From an uncultured Prevotella sp. (GTDB lineage: Bacteria > Bacteroidota > Bacteroidia > Bacteroidales > Bacteroidaceae), in assembly GCA_900557035.1 (NCBI GenBank), contig USRA01000093.1, positions 1 to 5,609 of the forward strand: a DNA stretch of 5,609 nucleotides, read 5' to 3'. Positions within the stretch are counted from its first letter, which is position 1, and each line of letters opens with the position of its first letter. The translations under genes were made by a program, and so were the position numbers. The notes under the pieces are model-generated. The model saw nothing but the letters and a program-made list of their open reading frames with translations. It had not been told where the DNA came from and searched no databases. This document shows positions 1-5,609 of this stretch, in pieces.

Positions 1-437
1 AAACCATCGCCTCTAAGTTGGGCGTGGAAGCTGTAGATGTAGCTAACATCGATGATGCTACTATCGCAAGTCACGAGAATCTTCTTCTCGGTACTTCTAC
101 ATGGGGTGCCGGCGAGATGCAGGATGACTGGTATGACGGCGTGAAGACGCTGAAGAGTGCCGGCTTGGCTGGCAAGACCGTGGCCCTGTTTGGTTGTGGC
201 GACAGCGAGTCTTACCCTGATACATTCTGCGGCGGCATGAAGGAACTCTATGATGCTGCTGTTGAGGCTGGCGCTACCGTATTGCCTGGTGTTTCTACAG
301 ATGGATACAGCTATGATGACAGTGAGGCGATTGATGGCGACAAGTTCCTGGGACTGGCACTCGACGAGGTGAACGAGGATGACAAGACAGAGGAGCGTAT
401 AGATGCCTGGATTGAGGCCATCAAACCAGCGCTTTAG
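1..437 (+). CDS. fldA: Flavodoxin, long-chain type (3' part of gene)
   Basis: This is a small cytoplasmic FMN-binding electron carrier; in anaerobes such proteins shuttle low-potential electrons to and from enzymes such as pyruvate:flavodoxin oxidoreductase. The reading frame is open from the window edge (T-I-A-S-K-L-G-V-E), so the start codon and the N-terminal phosphate-binding loop lie outside; the TTG at 18 is internal, not a start. About 144 of the usual roughly 170 residues are present. Visible hallmarks are the first FMN loop, GTSTWGAGE, with the probable stacking Trp at 102-104, then QDDW, and the second FMN loop, FGCGDSESYPDTFCGG, with the probable stacking Tyr at 213-215. A long-chain insertion and tail follow (GYSYDDSEAI, then GLALDEVNEDDKTEERIDAW). 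The stop is TAG at 435-437. The gene precedes a DUF2023 gene on the same strand, and I see no clear promoter or T-tract terminator between them, so cotranscription is likely. The family call is firm; the gene symbol follows family convention. Confidence 0.95.
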   Translation, partial: TIASKLGVEAVDVANIDDATIASHENLLLGTSTWGAGEMQDDWYDGVKTLKSAGLAGKTVALFGCGDSESYPDTFCGGMKELYDAAVEAGATVLPGVSTDGYSYDDSEAIDGDKFLGLALDEVNEDDKTEERIDAWIEAIKPAL

Positions 438-459
438 TATTAAAAAATAATTTTTCAGG

Positions 460-536
460 AGTCATAGAAATCTCTGACTATAGAATCTTGAGTCATTTTG
501 GGTTCATAGATTTTTAAATCATAGAATTCTCTGATT
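460..536. repeat. Cluster of imperfect palindromes between flavodoxin and DUF2023
   Basis: Two 20-bp near-palindromes share one design: AGTCAtAGAaaTCTcTGACT at 460-479 and AATCAtAGAATTCTcTGATT at 517-536. The G-C pair at the second and nineteenth positions of the first copy is an A-T pair in the second, so symmetry is kept despite the change. A third, 21-bp palindrome at 475-495 (TGACT, AGA, TCT, AGTCA arms) shares the TGACT arm with the first copy, so the two hairpins could not form together in RNA. An isolated TCATAGA occurs at 504-510. No long T tract follows the hairpins, so a standard intrinsic terminator is unlikely. It could be a binding site for a dimeric regulator, an RNA processing or attenuation element, or a small genome-dispersed repeat; the sequence alone does not decide. 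Confidence 0.6.
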
Positions 537-567
537 CCTGATAAGAAACTTGATTAATTCGGATAGT

Positions 568-921
568 ATGCAGCAGGAAATCGCAACACCAGTAGATTTG
601 AAGGTTCTGATGAATCATATATATGAATATAAGAAGGGCGTGCGCCGCCTGGTGCTCTACACCTTCAACAAGAAATATGAGTCTTTTGCCATAACTAGAT
701 TAGAGCGTCAGAACATTGATTATATCATCCAGCCGGTTGGCAACGACCGTCTGAATCTCTTCTTTGGTAAGAAGGAATGCCTGGATGCTATCCGCATGAT
801 TGTTACCAAACCCTTATGCCAGCTTACGCCGGAGGAGGATTTCATTCTGGGTGCCATGCTGGGATATGATATCTGTGCCCAATGTGAACGCTATTGTGAG
901 CGAAAGAAGAAAGTTTGCTAG
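568..921 (+). CDS. DUF2023 family protein, flavodoxin-associated
   Basis: A 117-residue soluble protein with no signal peptide or membrane segment. It matches my memory of the DUF2023 family (about 120 residues, mixed alpha/beta, proposed homodimer, structure known from Porphyromonas gingivalis), which in Bacteroidota commonly sits beside flavodoxin as here; the biochemical role is unknown. Recognisable parts are [22 protein letters not shown] near the N terminus and [24 protein letters not shown] near the C terminus. The tail holds four cysteines, Cys103, 106, 110 and 117 (C-X2-C-X3-C-X6-C), with two more at 71 and 84, which could bind metal or take part in redox chemistry (inference). I chose the ATG at 568 over an in-frame TTG at 550: it gives the usual family length and conserved sequence begins soon after. 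Neither start has a clear Shine-Dalgarno sequence. The gene lies 130 bp after flavodoxin, probably in the same transcript, and ends before a strong terminator. Confidence 0.85.
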   Translation: MQQEIATPVDLKVLMNHIYEYKKGVRRLVLYTFNKKYESFAITRLERQNIDYIIQPVGNDRLNLFFGKKECLDAIRMIVTKPLCQLTPEEDFILGAMLGYDICAQCERYCERKKKVC

Positions 922-958
922 ATTTCTTTCATCTTCGAATATTTTAATGTTAACAAAG

Positions 959-997
959 AAAGAGCGTGATAGCCTCATTTGGCAATCACGCTCTTTT
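959..997. terminator. Bidirectional intrinsic terminator between convergent genes
   Basis: A perfect 12-bp inverted repeat, AAAGAGCGTGAT (959-970) and ATCACGCTCTTT (985-996), encloses a loop that can pair further (GCC 972-974 with GGC 981-983 around TCATTT). On the plus strand it ends in TTTT (994-997), serving the flavodoxin/DUF2023 unit. On the minus strand the stem runs into CTCTTTCTTTG, also T-rich, serving the tricorn-like gene, whose stop lies about 37 bp before the hairpin. Placement between two convergent stop codons fits shared termination. Confidence 0.88.
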
Positions 998-1033
998 GAT
1001 GTATAAGATGATTTTTCGGAATAATTCCTTTCC

Positions 1034-4000
1034 TTACTTCTTCATCATTTCCTCTACGGCTCTGATGAGCTGAGTATCATGACCATTGATGTAATCCTCT
1101 GGAGAATTATATACCTCGATGTCTGGATAGAGGGTGGTGTTCTCGCCGAAGGTACCACGCATGTCGCGGCATCCTACCTGAGGGATACCGAATACCAGAC
1201 TGCGGTCCATCAAGGTCTCCCACCATACGGCAGTCATTGTTCCAGCCACCGGGGCACCAATCAGCTTACCGATGCCCAACTCCTTATATACCCATGGGAA
1301 ACCATGACCGTTGCTGTAGTCGTCCTCGCAGATCAGAACGCAGGATGGCTTGGTCCACTTGTTGAATGGATCCTTGCCCACAACCTTTCCATGAGGCACA
1401 AACTCCTGATACTGCTTGCCGCTGAGCAAGGTGCAGAGGTCATCGTGCAACCAGCCACCACCATTGTGGCGCTCATCCACGATTACGGCATCCTTGTTGC
1501 GGTTCTTGTCGCTCAAGAGTTCACTATATACGGTGCGGAAACTCTCGCTGTCCATTGCCTTTACGTGAACATAGGCGATTCTGCCCTTTGATACACTGTC
1601 CACGATGGCACGGTTTCTATCCACCCAGCGCTTGTAGAGAAGCTCCTGCTGAGCACCCTGTGAAATCGCCTTGATGGTGAGGTCGAAAGTCTTGCCCTTG
1701 GTGTTCTTGATGGTGAGACGTACATTCTTGCCAGCCTTTCCATCGAGCAATGCGTTGTAATCCTTACCCGCCTTGATAGCCTCGCCATCAATCTTCTCGA
1801 TGATGCAGCCGGCAGTAACCTCGTTCTTCTTCACTGCGAACGGACCACGCTTGATGACTTCCTGAATCTTCAAGCCGTCACCCTCGTAGTTAGGATCGAA
1901 GAAGGCACCGAGAGCTGCGGTAGAAAGAGAAGCGCCGCCAGCATAATAACGGCAACCGGTATGGCTGGCATTCAGCTCACCCAGCATCTCGCTCAACATC
2001 TCAGCGAAGTCGAAGTTATTGTTAATATAAGGTAAGAACTTCTCATATACCTTGCGATAGTACTCCCAATCCACACCCTGCATCTTAGGATCATAGAACT
2101 TGTCAGCTACCTGGCGCCATACATGGTCGAAGAGATACTGGCGCTCCTCGGCAGGCTTGTAGTTGAATGGAGCCTCAAAGTCGATGTTGGTAGTAGCCTT
2201 GCTGCCCAGGTCAATCTTCTTGATGCTGCTGCCATTGCAGAGGAAGAGGTTCTTGATATCCTTGTCGGCAACGAAGCCGCCGCCACCGATACCCTTCATC
2301 ATCAGGGTAGTGCTGCCTTCCTTCAGGTCGTGACACCAGAGGTCGTAGCCACCTTCGAAGGCAGCCTGGTAATAAACCTTCTCTCCCTTGCTGTCGATGA
2401 TGGCATCACCCATATTGGATGAGTTGACGGTAAGACGGACCACACGGTCACGGCAGTTCTCGAAGTCGAGTTCGAGAGGTTTCACCTTATCCACCTCAAT
2501 CTTTCCGGTCTTCTCCTCTTTCTTCTTCTTGTTTTCCTTCTTCTTCTCCTCCTTCTCGTCAGCCTTCTTCTCCTTCTCGTCCTTGTTGGCCTCGGCTAAT
2601 TCGAGTTCCTCCTTAGACATGCGGAAGCGGTCGTAGGCTTCGAGGTCGAGGAACATGAGATAGGCATCATATTCTGCACCCCATGAACCATGACTGCGAT
2701 AACCGGCACGGTCGCTCTCGAAGAGAATAGCCTTTCCTCCGAGTACCCACTTGCCGTTGCTGTCGCTGTAACCGCTGTCGGTAATATTGTGCACTTCCTT
2801 TCCATCAGCCTTTACTACGGCGATATCAGTGTTGTTCCATCCGCCATTACCGATGTAGCTGCACATGAGCCACTTGCTGTCTGGGCTCCATTCAAACCAG
2901 ATGTCGCCATCAGAGTAAGAATAGTTGTACTTGCCGTCGAGTACGGTGCGTACTTCCTTTGATTTCAGATTGATGATGCGGAGGGTAGCACGATCCTCAT
3001 AGAAAGCCACCTCCTTGCCATCAGGACTGTAGGCAGGATACTGAGAAGTAACATTGGTCTTGGTGAGCTGCTCCTCTTCTACCTCGGTGCAGTAAGTAAA
3101 GTTCTTCTCCTTCTCGTTCTTGATCTTAGCCTGGAAAATCTGCCATACGCCATTGCGCTCAGAAGCATAGACCAGACTTCTGCCATCAGGAGCAAAGCTC
3201 AGGTTGCGCTCCTGCTGAGGAGTATCGGTGATTCGCTTGGTGGTCTTGTATTCTGTAGATGTAACATATACATCGCCGTGCATCACGAAAGCCACCTCCT
3301 TGGCATCTGGAGAAAGCGCAATCTCGGTAGCACCCCAAGACTGCACCTTGCGGATGAGGCTTGGTTCATCGTTGTCTGTTGTGATGGAGATGTTGACCTT
3401 CTGCGGCTGTCCACCTTCCTTTACGGTATAGATTTCGCCATCGAAACCATAGCAGAGCAAACCATTATCGGAAGAGGTGAGGAATCGTATAGGATTCTTC
3501 TTCTGCTGGGTAATCTGGGTATCCTTTCCGCTTGCGATGTTGCGGCGGTAGATATTGAAGGAACCATCCTGCTCGCTGAGATAGTAGAAGCTCTGGTTGT
3601 CGGCAGCCCATACCGGGTTGCGGTCTTCGCCCTTGAAGGTAGTAAGCTTCTGATACTTTCCGTTGTCGAGCATCCAGATATCTCGGGTGATAGGAGAAGT
3701 ATGGTGCTTGCGCCATGCATCCTCATAACCCTTCTTGTCGTGATAGAGCACCTGACCGTTCTTGTTGATGCTGATGTTCTCCATTGGAAGAACAGAATAC
3801 AACTTAGGACGACCGCCCTCAGTGCTTACCTCGTAAACCTGTGAGAATTCATTGGCAGCAAAGAGATTGCTCTGGGCTGTAGGCATGATGTTGGCAGAGA
3901 AGAGCACATGGTCGTTGTCCTTGAAGGCGATAGGAGTCTCCTTGCCGCTGTGAGTGGTGAGTCGGGTTGGCGCACCGCCCTTGGCAGAGATGACGTAAAC

Positions 4001-4267
4001 ATCCAGGCTACCTTCTCGGTTGGAAGTAAAGGCAATCTTCTTGCCGTCAGGACTCCAGATAGGCTGTGAGTCGTAAGCAGCGTGGGTCGTCAACTGGCGT
4101 GCCTCGCCACCTGTGGCTGGAACGCAATAGAGATCGCCTTTATAGGCAAAGGCGATGGTAGAGCCATCCGGTGAGATGGCAGGGTAGCGCATCCACAGCG
4201 GACCCTGCTGGGCCTGGGATGCCAGAGATGCTGCCAGAAGAGCAGCACTAAGAATCAGTTTCTTCAT
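1034..4267 (-). CDS. Exported tricorn-like S41 family protease with propeller and PDZ domains
   Basis: A 1077-residue protein, close to archaeal tricorn protease in length and domain order. The N terminus MKKLILSAALLAASLASQA is a Sec signal peptide with a signal peptidase I site after Ala19 (S-Q-A), so the protein should act in the periplasm, probably trimming oligopeptides. PD40/TolB-like propeller motifs occur at about residues 32-35, 72-75, 319-322, 359-362, 414-417 and 461-464, fitting two propellers (about 20-310 and 315-690). A Lys/Glu-rich insertion spans 561-589. The tricorn C1 region (about 705-785) carries Ser768-His769, a PDZ domain spans about 788-868, and the S41 core (about 895-1077) has NGGG at 935-938, Ser985 in DDYSNGHGFP and Glu1042 in GENTTLYPDIEV. 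These match tricorn Ser745, His746, Ser965 and Glu1023 (numbers from memory), so an active enzyme is expected. The ATG at 4267 is chosen because an upstream in-frame TTG at 4300 lies inside the promoter -7 box. Natural substrates are unknown. Confidence 0.93.
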   Translation of the reverse strand: MKKLILSAALLAASLASQAQQGPLWMRYPAISPDGSTIAFAYKGDLYCVPATGGEARQLTTHAAYDSQPIWSPDGKKIAFTSNREGSLDVYVISAKGGAPTRLTTHSGKETPIAFKDNDHVLFSANIMPTAQSNLFAANEFSQVYEVSTEGGRPKLYSVLPMENISINKNGQVLYHDKKGYEDAWRKHHTSPITRDIWMLDNGKYQKLTTFKGEDRNPVWAADNQSFYYLSEQDGSFNIYRRNIASGKDTQITQQKKNPIRFLTSSDNGLLCYGFDGEIYTVKEGGQPQKVNISITTDNDEPSLIRKVQSWGATEIALSPDAKEVAFVMHGDVYVTSTEYKTTKRITDTPQQERNLSFAPDGRSLVYASERNGVWQIFQAKIKNEKEKNFTYCTEVEEEQLTKTNVTSQYPAYSPDGKEVAFYEDRATLRIINLKSKEVRTVLDGKYNYSYSDGDIWFEWSPDSKWLMCSYIGNGGWNNTDIAVVKADGKEVHNITDSGYSDSNGKWVLGGKAILFESDRAGYRSHGSWGAEYDAYLMFLDLEAYDRFRMSKEELELAEANKDEKEKKADEKEEKKKENKKKKEEKTGKIEVDKVKPLELDFENCRDRVVRLTVNSSNMGDAIIDSKGEKVYYQAAFEGGYDLWCHDLKEGSTTLMMKGIGGGGFVADKDIKNLFLCNGSSIKKIDLGSKATTNIDFEAPFNYKPAEERQYLFDHVWRQVADKFYDPKMQGVDWEYYRKVYEKFLPYINNNFDFAEMLSEMLGELNASHTGCRYYAGGASLSTAALGAFFDPNYEGDGLKIQEVIKRGPFAVKKNEVTAGCIIEKIDGEAIKAGKDYNALLDGKAGKNVRLTIKNTKGKTFDLTIKAISQGAQQELLYKRWVDRNRAIVDSVSKGRIAYVHVKAMDSESFRTVYSELLSDKNRNKDAVIVDERHNGGGWLHDDLCTLLSGKQYQEFVPHGKVVGKDPFNKWTKPSCVLICEDDYSNGHGFPWVYKELGIGKLIGAPVAGTMTAVWWETLMDRSLVFGIPQVGCRDMRGTFGENTTLYPDIEVYNSPEDYINGHDTQLIRAVEEMMKK
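2497..2590 (-). other. Lys/Glu-rich low-complexity insertion in the tricorn-like protein
   Basis: Residues about 560-590 are almost entirely Lys, Glu and Asp (from NKDEKEKKADEKEEKK to KKKKEEKTGK). The DNA is a purine-rich run of AAG and GAG codons on the coding strand. An 11-bp direct repeat, TCCTTCTCGTC on the plus strand at 2550-2560 and 2571-2581, is spaced exactly 21 bp apart, which is seven codons and produces two DEKE motifs. The segment is probably a flexible charged loop or a short helix projecting from the second propeller; it is not part of the catalytic core. Confidence 0.8.
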
Positions 4268-4296
4268 TATTATTATGGTTCTGTTTAATTTATGTT

Positions 4297-4329
4297 GCAA
4301 AGTTACGGCTTTTATGTGAAACTACCAAA
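4297..4329 (-). promoter_or_regulatory. Promoter of the tricorn-like gene (Bacteroidota type)
   Basis: Read on the minus strand there is a -33 TTTG (4329-4326), a 20-bp spacer and a -7 TAACTTTGC (4305-4297), matching the Bacteroidota consensus TTTG-N19-21-TAnnTTTGY. Transcription should start at about 4290, leaving a leader of roughly 25 nt that is A/U-rich with no Shine-Dalgarno sequence, as is common in this phylum. The site supports the ATG at 4267 as the start. Confidence 0.85.
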
Positions 4330-4388
4330 CTAAATTCCGTAAAACCACGAAAAGACTACTCATTTATTAGGATATGGGAATCTGAGCC

Positions 4389-4401
4389 TATCAATCTGAT
4401 A
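4389..4401. promoter_or_regulatory. Small perfect palindrome, possible operator
   Basis: TATCA-ATC-TGATA is a perfect 5-3-5 palindrome about 60 bp upstream of the tricorn-like -33 box and 45 bp upstream of the chelatase -33 box. It has the same geometry as TGTGA-AAA-TCACA at 4423-4435 but a different sequence. With an A/T-rich background this could be chance; the location between divergent promoters is the main reason to list it. Confidence 0.25.
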
Positions 4402-4422
4402 CCAACTTCTAAGTATAAAAAA

Positions 4423-4451
4423 TGTGAAAATCACAATTTCTCGGTATTGTG
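4423..4451. promoter_or_regulatory. Overlapping palindromes at the chelatase promoter, possible operator
   Basis: TGTGA-AAA-TCACA (4423-4435) overlaps CACAAT-N8-ATTGTG (4432-4451), and the right arm of the second covers the -33 element of the downstream promoter (ATTG, 4446-4449). A repressor bound here would block sigma factor, and an activator on the left palindrome would sit next to the polymerase. An 8-bp direct repeat CAATTTCT also occurs at 4434-4441 and 4452-4459. The regulator cannot be named; a metal- or heme-responsive factor or a Crp/Fnr-like protein would be reasonable given the neighbouring gene (inference). Confidence 0.4.
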
Positions 4452-4478
4452 CAATTTCTAAATAAGCCATACCTTTGC
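4446..4478 (+). promoter_or_regulatory. Promoter of the CobN-like gene (Bacteroidota type)
   Basis: The -33 element is ATTG (4446-4449, TTG core), followed by a 20-bp spacer and the -7 element TACCTTTGC (4470-4478), a full match to TAnnTTTGY. Transcription should begin at about 4483-4486, giving a leader of only about 15 nt, too short for a riboswitch. AAAGGA at 4487-4492 ends 6 nt before the ATG and is a plausible ribosome binding site. Confidence 0.85.
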
Positions 4479-4498
4479 ACCCGAAAAAAGGAATAGAT

Positions 4499-5609
4499 AT
4501 GAAAAAAGGATTAGGAAAAAACAGAAAGATTAAAAAGAAACACATCTTCCTGGCTTTATTGGCCGTGATTGTTCTGGGAGGTCTGGCGAAGGCTTACTCT
4601 GCCTGGGTGGGTACTACCCATATCGCATTCCTCAACTATCAGGCTATTGCGCTGGGACAGATTTCGCATGCCAACGACAATGCGATGATTAAACTGAGTG
4701 AAATCACAACCGATGATTTCGATCATCTGGATGATTACGATATGATTATCGTGAATGGTATGGGACTCCGAATTGACGAGAACCAGCGCAAGCAGTTGGA
4801 AGAGGCTTCCTACAAGGTGCCAACCCTGACTCATGCTGCTACCAACCCAGCCAACAATATCGTATCAGTGGATAACTTCGATGCCGATTATCTGATGCAG
4901 TACATCGAGAACGGCGGCAAGAAGAACTATCAGAGTATGCTCGCTTACATCCGTAAGTTTATCGACGGAAAGAAGTTCATGGCTCCAGAGCCGGAACGTG
5001 TGAATGAGCGACCAGATTATCTCCTGACTCATTTCGACCCGAAGGATGAAAAGGGCGATGAACTGGGCTTCAACAGCATCCGCGAGTACAATGCCTTCCT
5101 GGCAAAGAACGGTTTATATAAAGAAGGTGCTCCTACCATCATGCTTACTGGTTTTATGGGTGTGGCTCCTGACATGGAAAAAGCTTTCGAGAAGAAGGGA
5201 TTCATGGTGTATCGCATCAATAAGCTTCAGAGCTTTATTGCTGGTCATCATGCCGACAGTATTCAGGCAAATGCCGTAGTGAATATGGCGCACGGCAGAC
5301 TGGGCGATTACTTCGTAGAGTTCCTGAAGCAGAAGAATATTCCACTGTTCTCACCTCTTAATATCAACCGCTTGACCACCGATTGGGAGAACGACAAGCA
5401 GGGAATGAACGGCGGTTTCATGTCGCAGAGCATCGTGACTCCGGAGATTGATGGTGCCATCCGTCCATACGTGGTTTTTGGACAGCGCATCAACAAGGAG
5501 GGCTTGCAGGAGGTTTACGGCATCCCAGACAGAATGGAGAGTTTCGTAGAGAGCGTGCAGGGCTATGTGAATCTGAAGAACAAGAAGAACAGCAGCAAGC
5601 GCATCGCCA
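4499..5609 (+). CDS. CobN/HmuS-like cobaltochelatase-family large subunit, N-terminal 370 residues (3' end outside window)
   Basis: The frame is open from the ATG at 4499 to the window end. CobN-family proteins are usually about 1,200-1,450 residues, so roughly a quarter is visible. The family (CobN, magnesium chelatase BchH/ChlH, HmuS) inserts or removes metals in tetrapyrroles. Supporting motifs are IPLFSPLNINRLTTDWENDKQ near 285-300, GMNGGF at 302-307 and TPEIDGAIRP at 314-323, which resemble the conserved PE(I/L)DGAI region of CobN/BchH. The N terminus is strongly basic (to Lys14) and followed by a hydrophobic stretch at about 16-29 and A-K-A at 30-32, so the protein is either membrane-anchored or exported; this differs from classic cytoplasmic CobN and resembles the Bacteroidota HmuS-like group. 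It starts its own transcription unit with a strong promoter and an SD-like AAAGGA. Heme dechelation and cobalt or corrin handling are both possible; the downstream genes would help decide. Confidence 0.85.
   Translation, partial: MKKGLGKNRKIKKKHIFLALLAVIVLGGLAKAYSAWVGTTHIAFLNYQAIALGQISHANDNAMIKLSEITTDDFDHLDDYDMIIVNGMGLRIDENQRKQLEEASYKVPTLTHAATNPANNIVSVDNFDADYLMQYIENGGKKNYQSMLAYIRKFIDGKKFMAPEPERVNERPDYLLTHFDPKDEKGDELGFNSIREYNAFLAKNGLYKEGAPTIMLTGFMGVAPDMEKAFEKKGFMVYRINKLQSFIAGHHADSIQANAVVNMAHGRLGDYFVEFLKQKNIPLFSPLNINRLTTDWENDKQGMNGGFMSQSIVTPEIDGAIRPYVVFGQRINKEGLQEVYGIPDRMESFVESVQGYVNLKNKKNSSKRIA

Noticed and set aside
440..456. A-run and T-run just after the flavodoxin stop as a terminator
   Set aside because: AAAAA and TTTTT could pair but with only A-U pairs and a tiny loop; too weak to call a terminator.
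493..500. TCATTTTG as a -7 box for a DUF2023 promoter
   Set aside because: It mismatches the TA of TAnnTTTG and no TTG lies 19-21 bp upstream.
800..1006. Plus-strand frame overlapping the end of DUF2023
   Set aside because: It is an alternative frame over the DUF2023 gene and runs through the terminator hairpin; no support as a gene.
1079..1591. Plus-strand open frame of 170 codons
   Set aside because: It lies antisense to the catalytic end of the tricorn-like gene, has no family resemblance or promoter, and the opposite frame carries conserved catalytic motifs.
2388..2636. Plus-strand frame rich in Ser and Phe that resembles a hydrophobic protein
   Set aside because: The Ser/Phe runs are the reverse complement of the AAG/GAG-rich Lys/Glu insertion, not a membrane protein.
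3278..3844. Plus-strand open frame of 188 codons
   Set aside because: It is antisense to the propeller region of the protease gene; the composition is a mirror of that coding sequence and there is no plausible start context.
4302..4498. Cobalamin riboswitch ahead of the CobN-like gene
   Set aside because: The predicted leader is only about 15 nt and I see no B12-box-like sequence; a riboswitch would not fit downstream of the promoter.
4556..4834. Minus-strand open frame of 92 codons
   Set aside because: It is antisense to the start of the CobN-like gene, whose promoter, ribosome site and motifs are convincing.

Overview
The window looks like chromosomal DNA from a Bacteroidota species, most likely a Prevotella/Segatella-type gut or oral anaerobe. 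Two sites fit the Bacteroidota promoter pattern (-33 TTG/TTTG, about 20 bp, then -7 TAnnTTTGY), leaders are short and A/T-rich, and the gene families (long-chain flavodoxin next to DUF2023, exported tricorn-like protease, membrane-anchored CobN-like chelatase) are typical of that phylum. The genus is an inference.

Layout: (1) the 3' part of a long-chain flavodoxin gene (1-437, + strand, 5' end outside the window); (2) a 130-bp gap with a cluster of related imperfect palindromes (460-536); (3) a small DUF2023-family gene with a Cys-rich tail (568-921, +), a known neighbour of flavodoxin in this phylum; (4) a strong hairpin terminator (959-997) between convergent genes; (5) a large tricorn-like S41 protease gene on the minus strand (4267 down to 1034) with signal peptide, propeller repeats, PDZ domain and all four expected catalytic residues; (6) a 231-bp divergent intergenic region with a clear promoter for each flanking gene and several short palindromes; (7) the first 370 codons of a CobN/HmuS-like large chelatase (4499 to the window end, +).

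Functionally there are three units. Flavodoxin plus DUF2023 is a probable redox pair. The exported tricorn-like protein is a probable periplasmic peptidase acting on oligopeptides. The CobN-like protein is the start of a probable tetrapyrrole/metal operon (heme dechelation or cobalt/corrin chemistry) whose other genes lie beyond the window. The last two share a divergent regulatory region, but nothing seen here proves that they work together.

I see no mobile element, CRISPR array, tRNA or rRNA, and no gene-free stretch over 300 bp. The window is mostly recognisable families. The points most worth a second look are the palindromes with a compensatory base change between flavodoxin and DUF2023, the altered specificity-pocket position and charged insertion in the tricorn-like protein, and the palindrome over the -33 box of the chelatase promoter.
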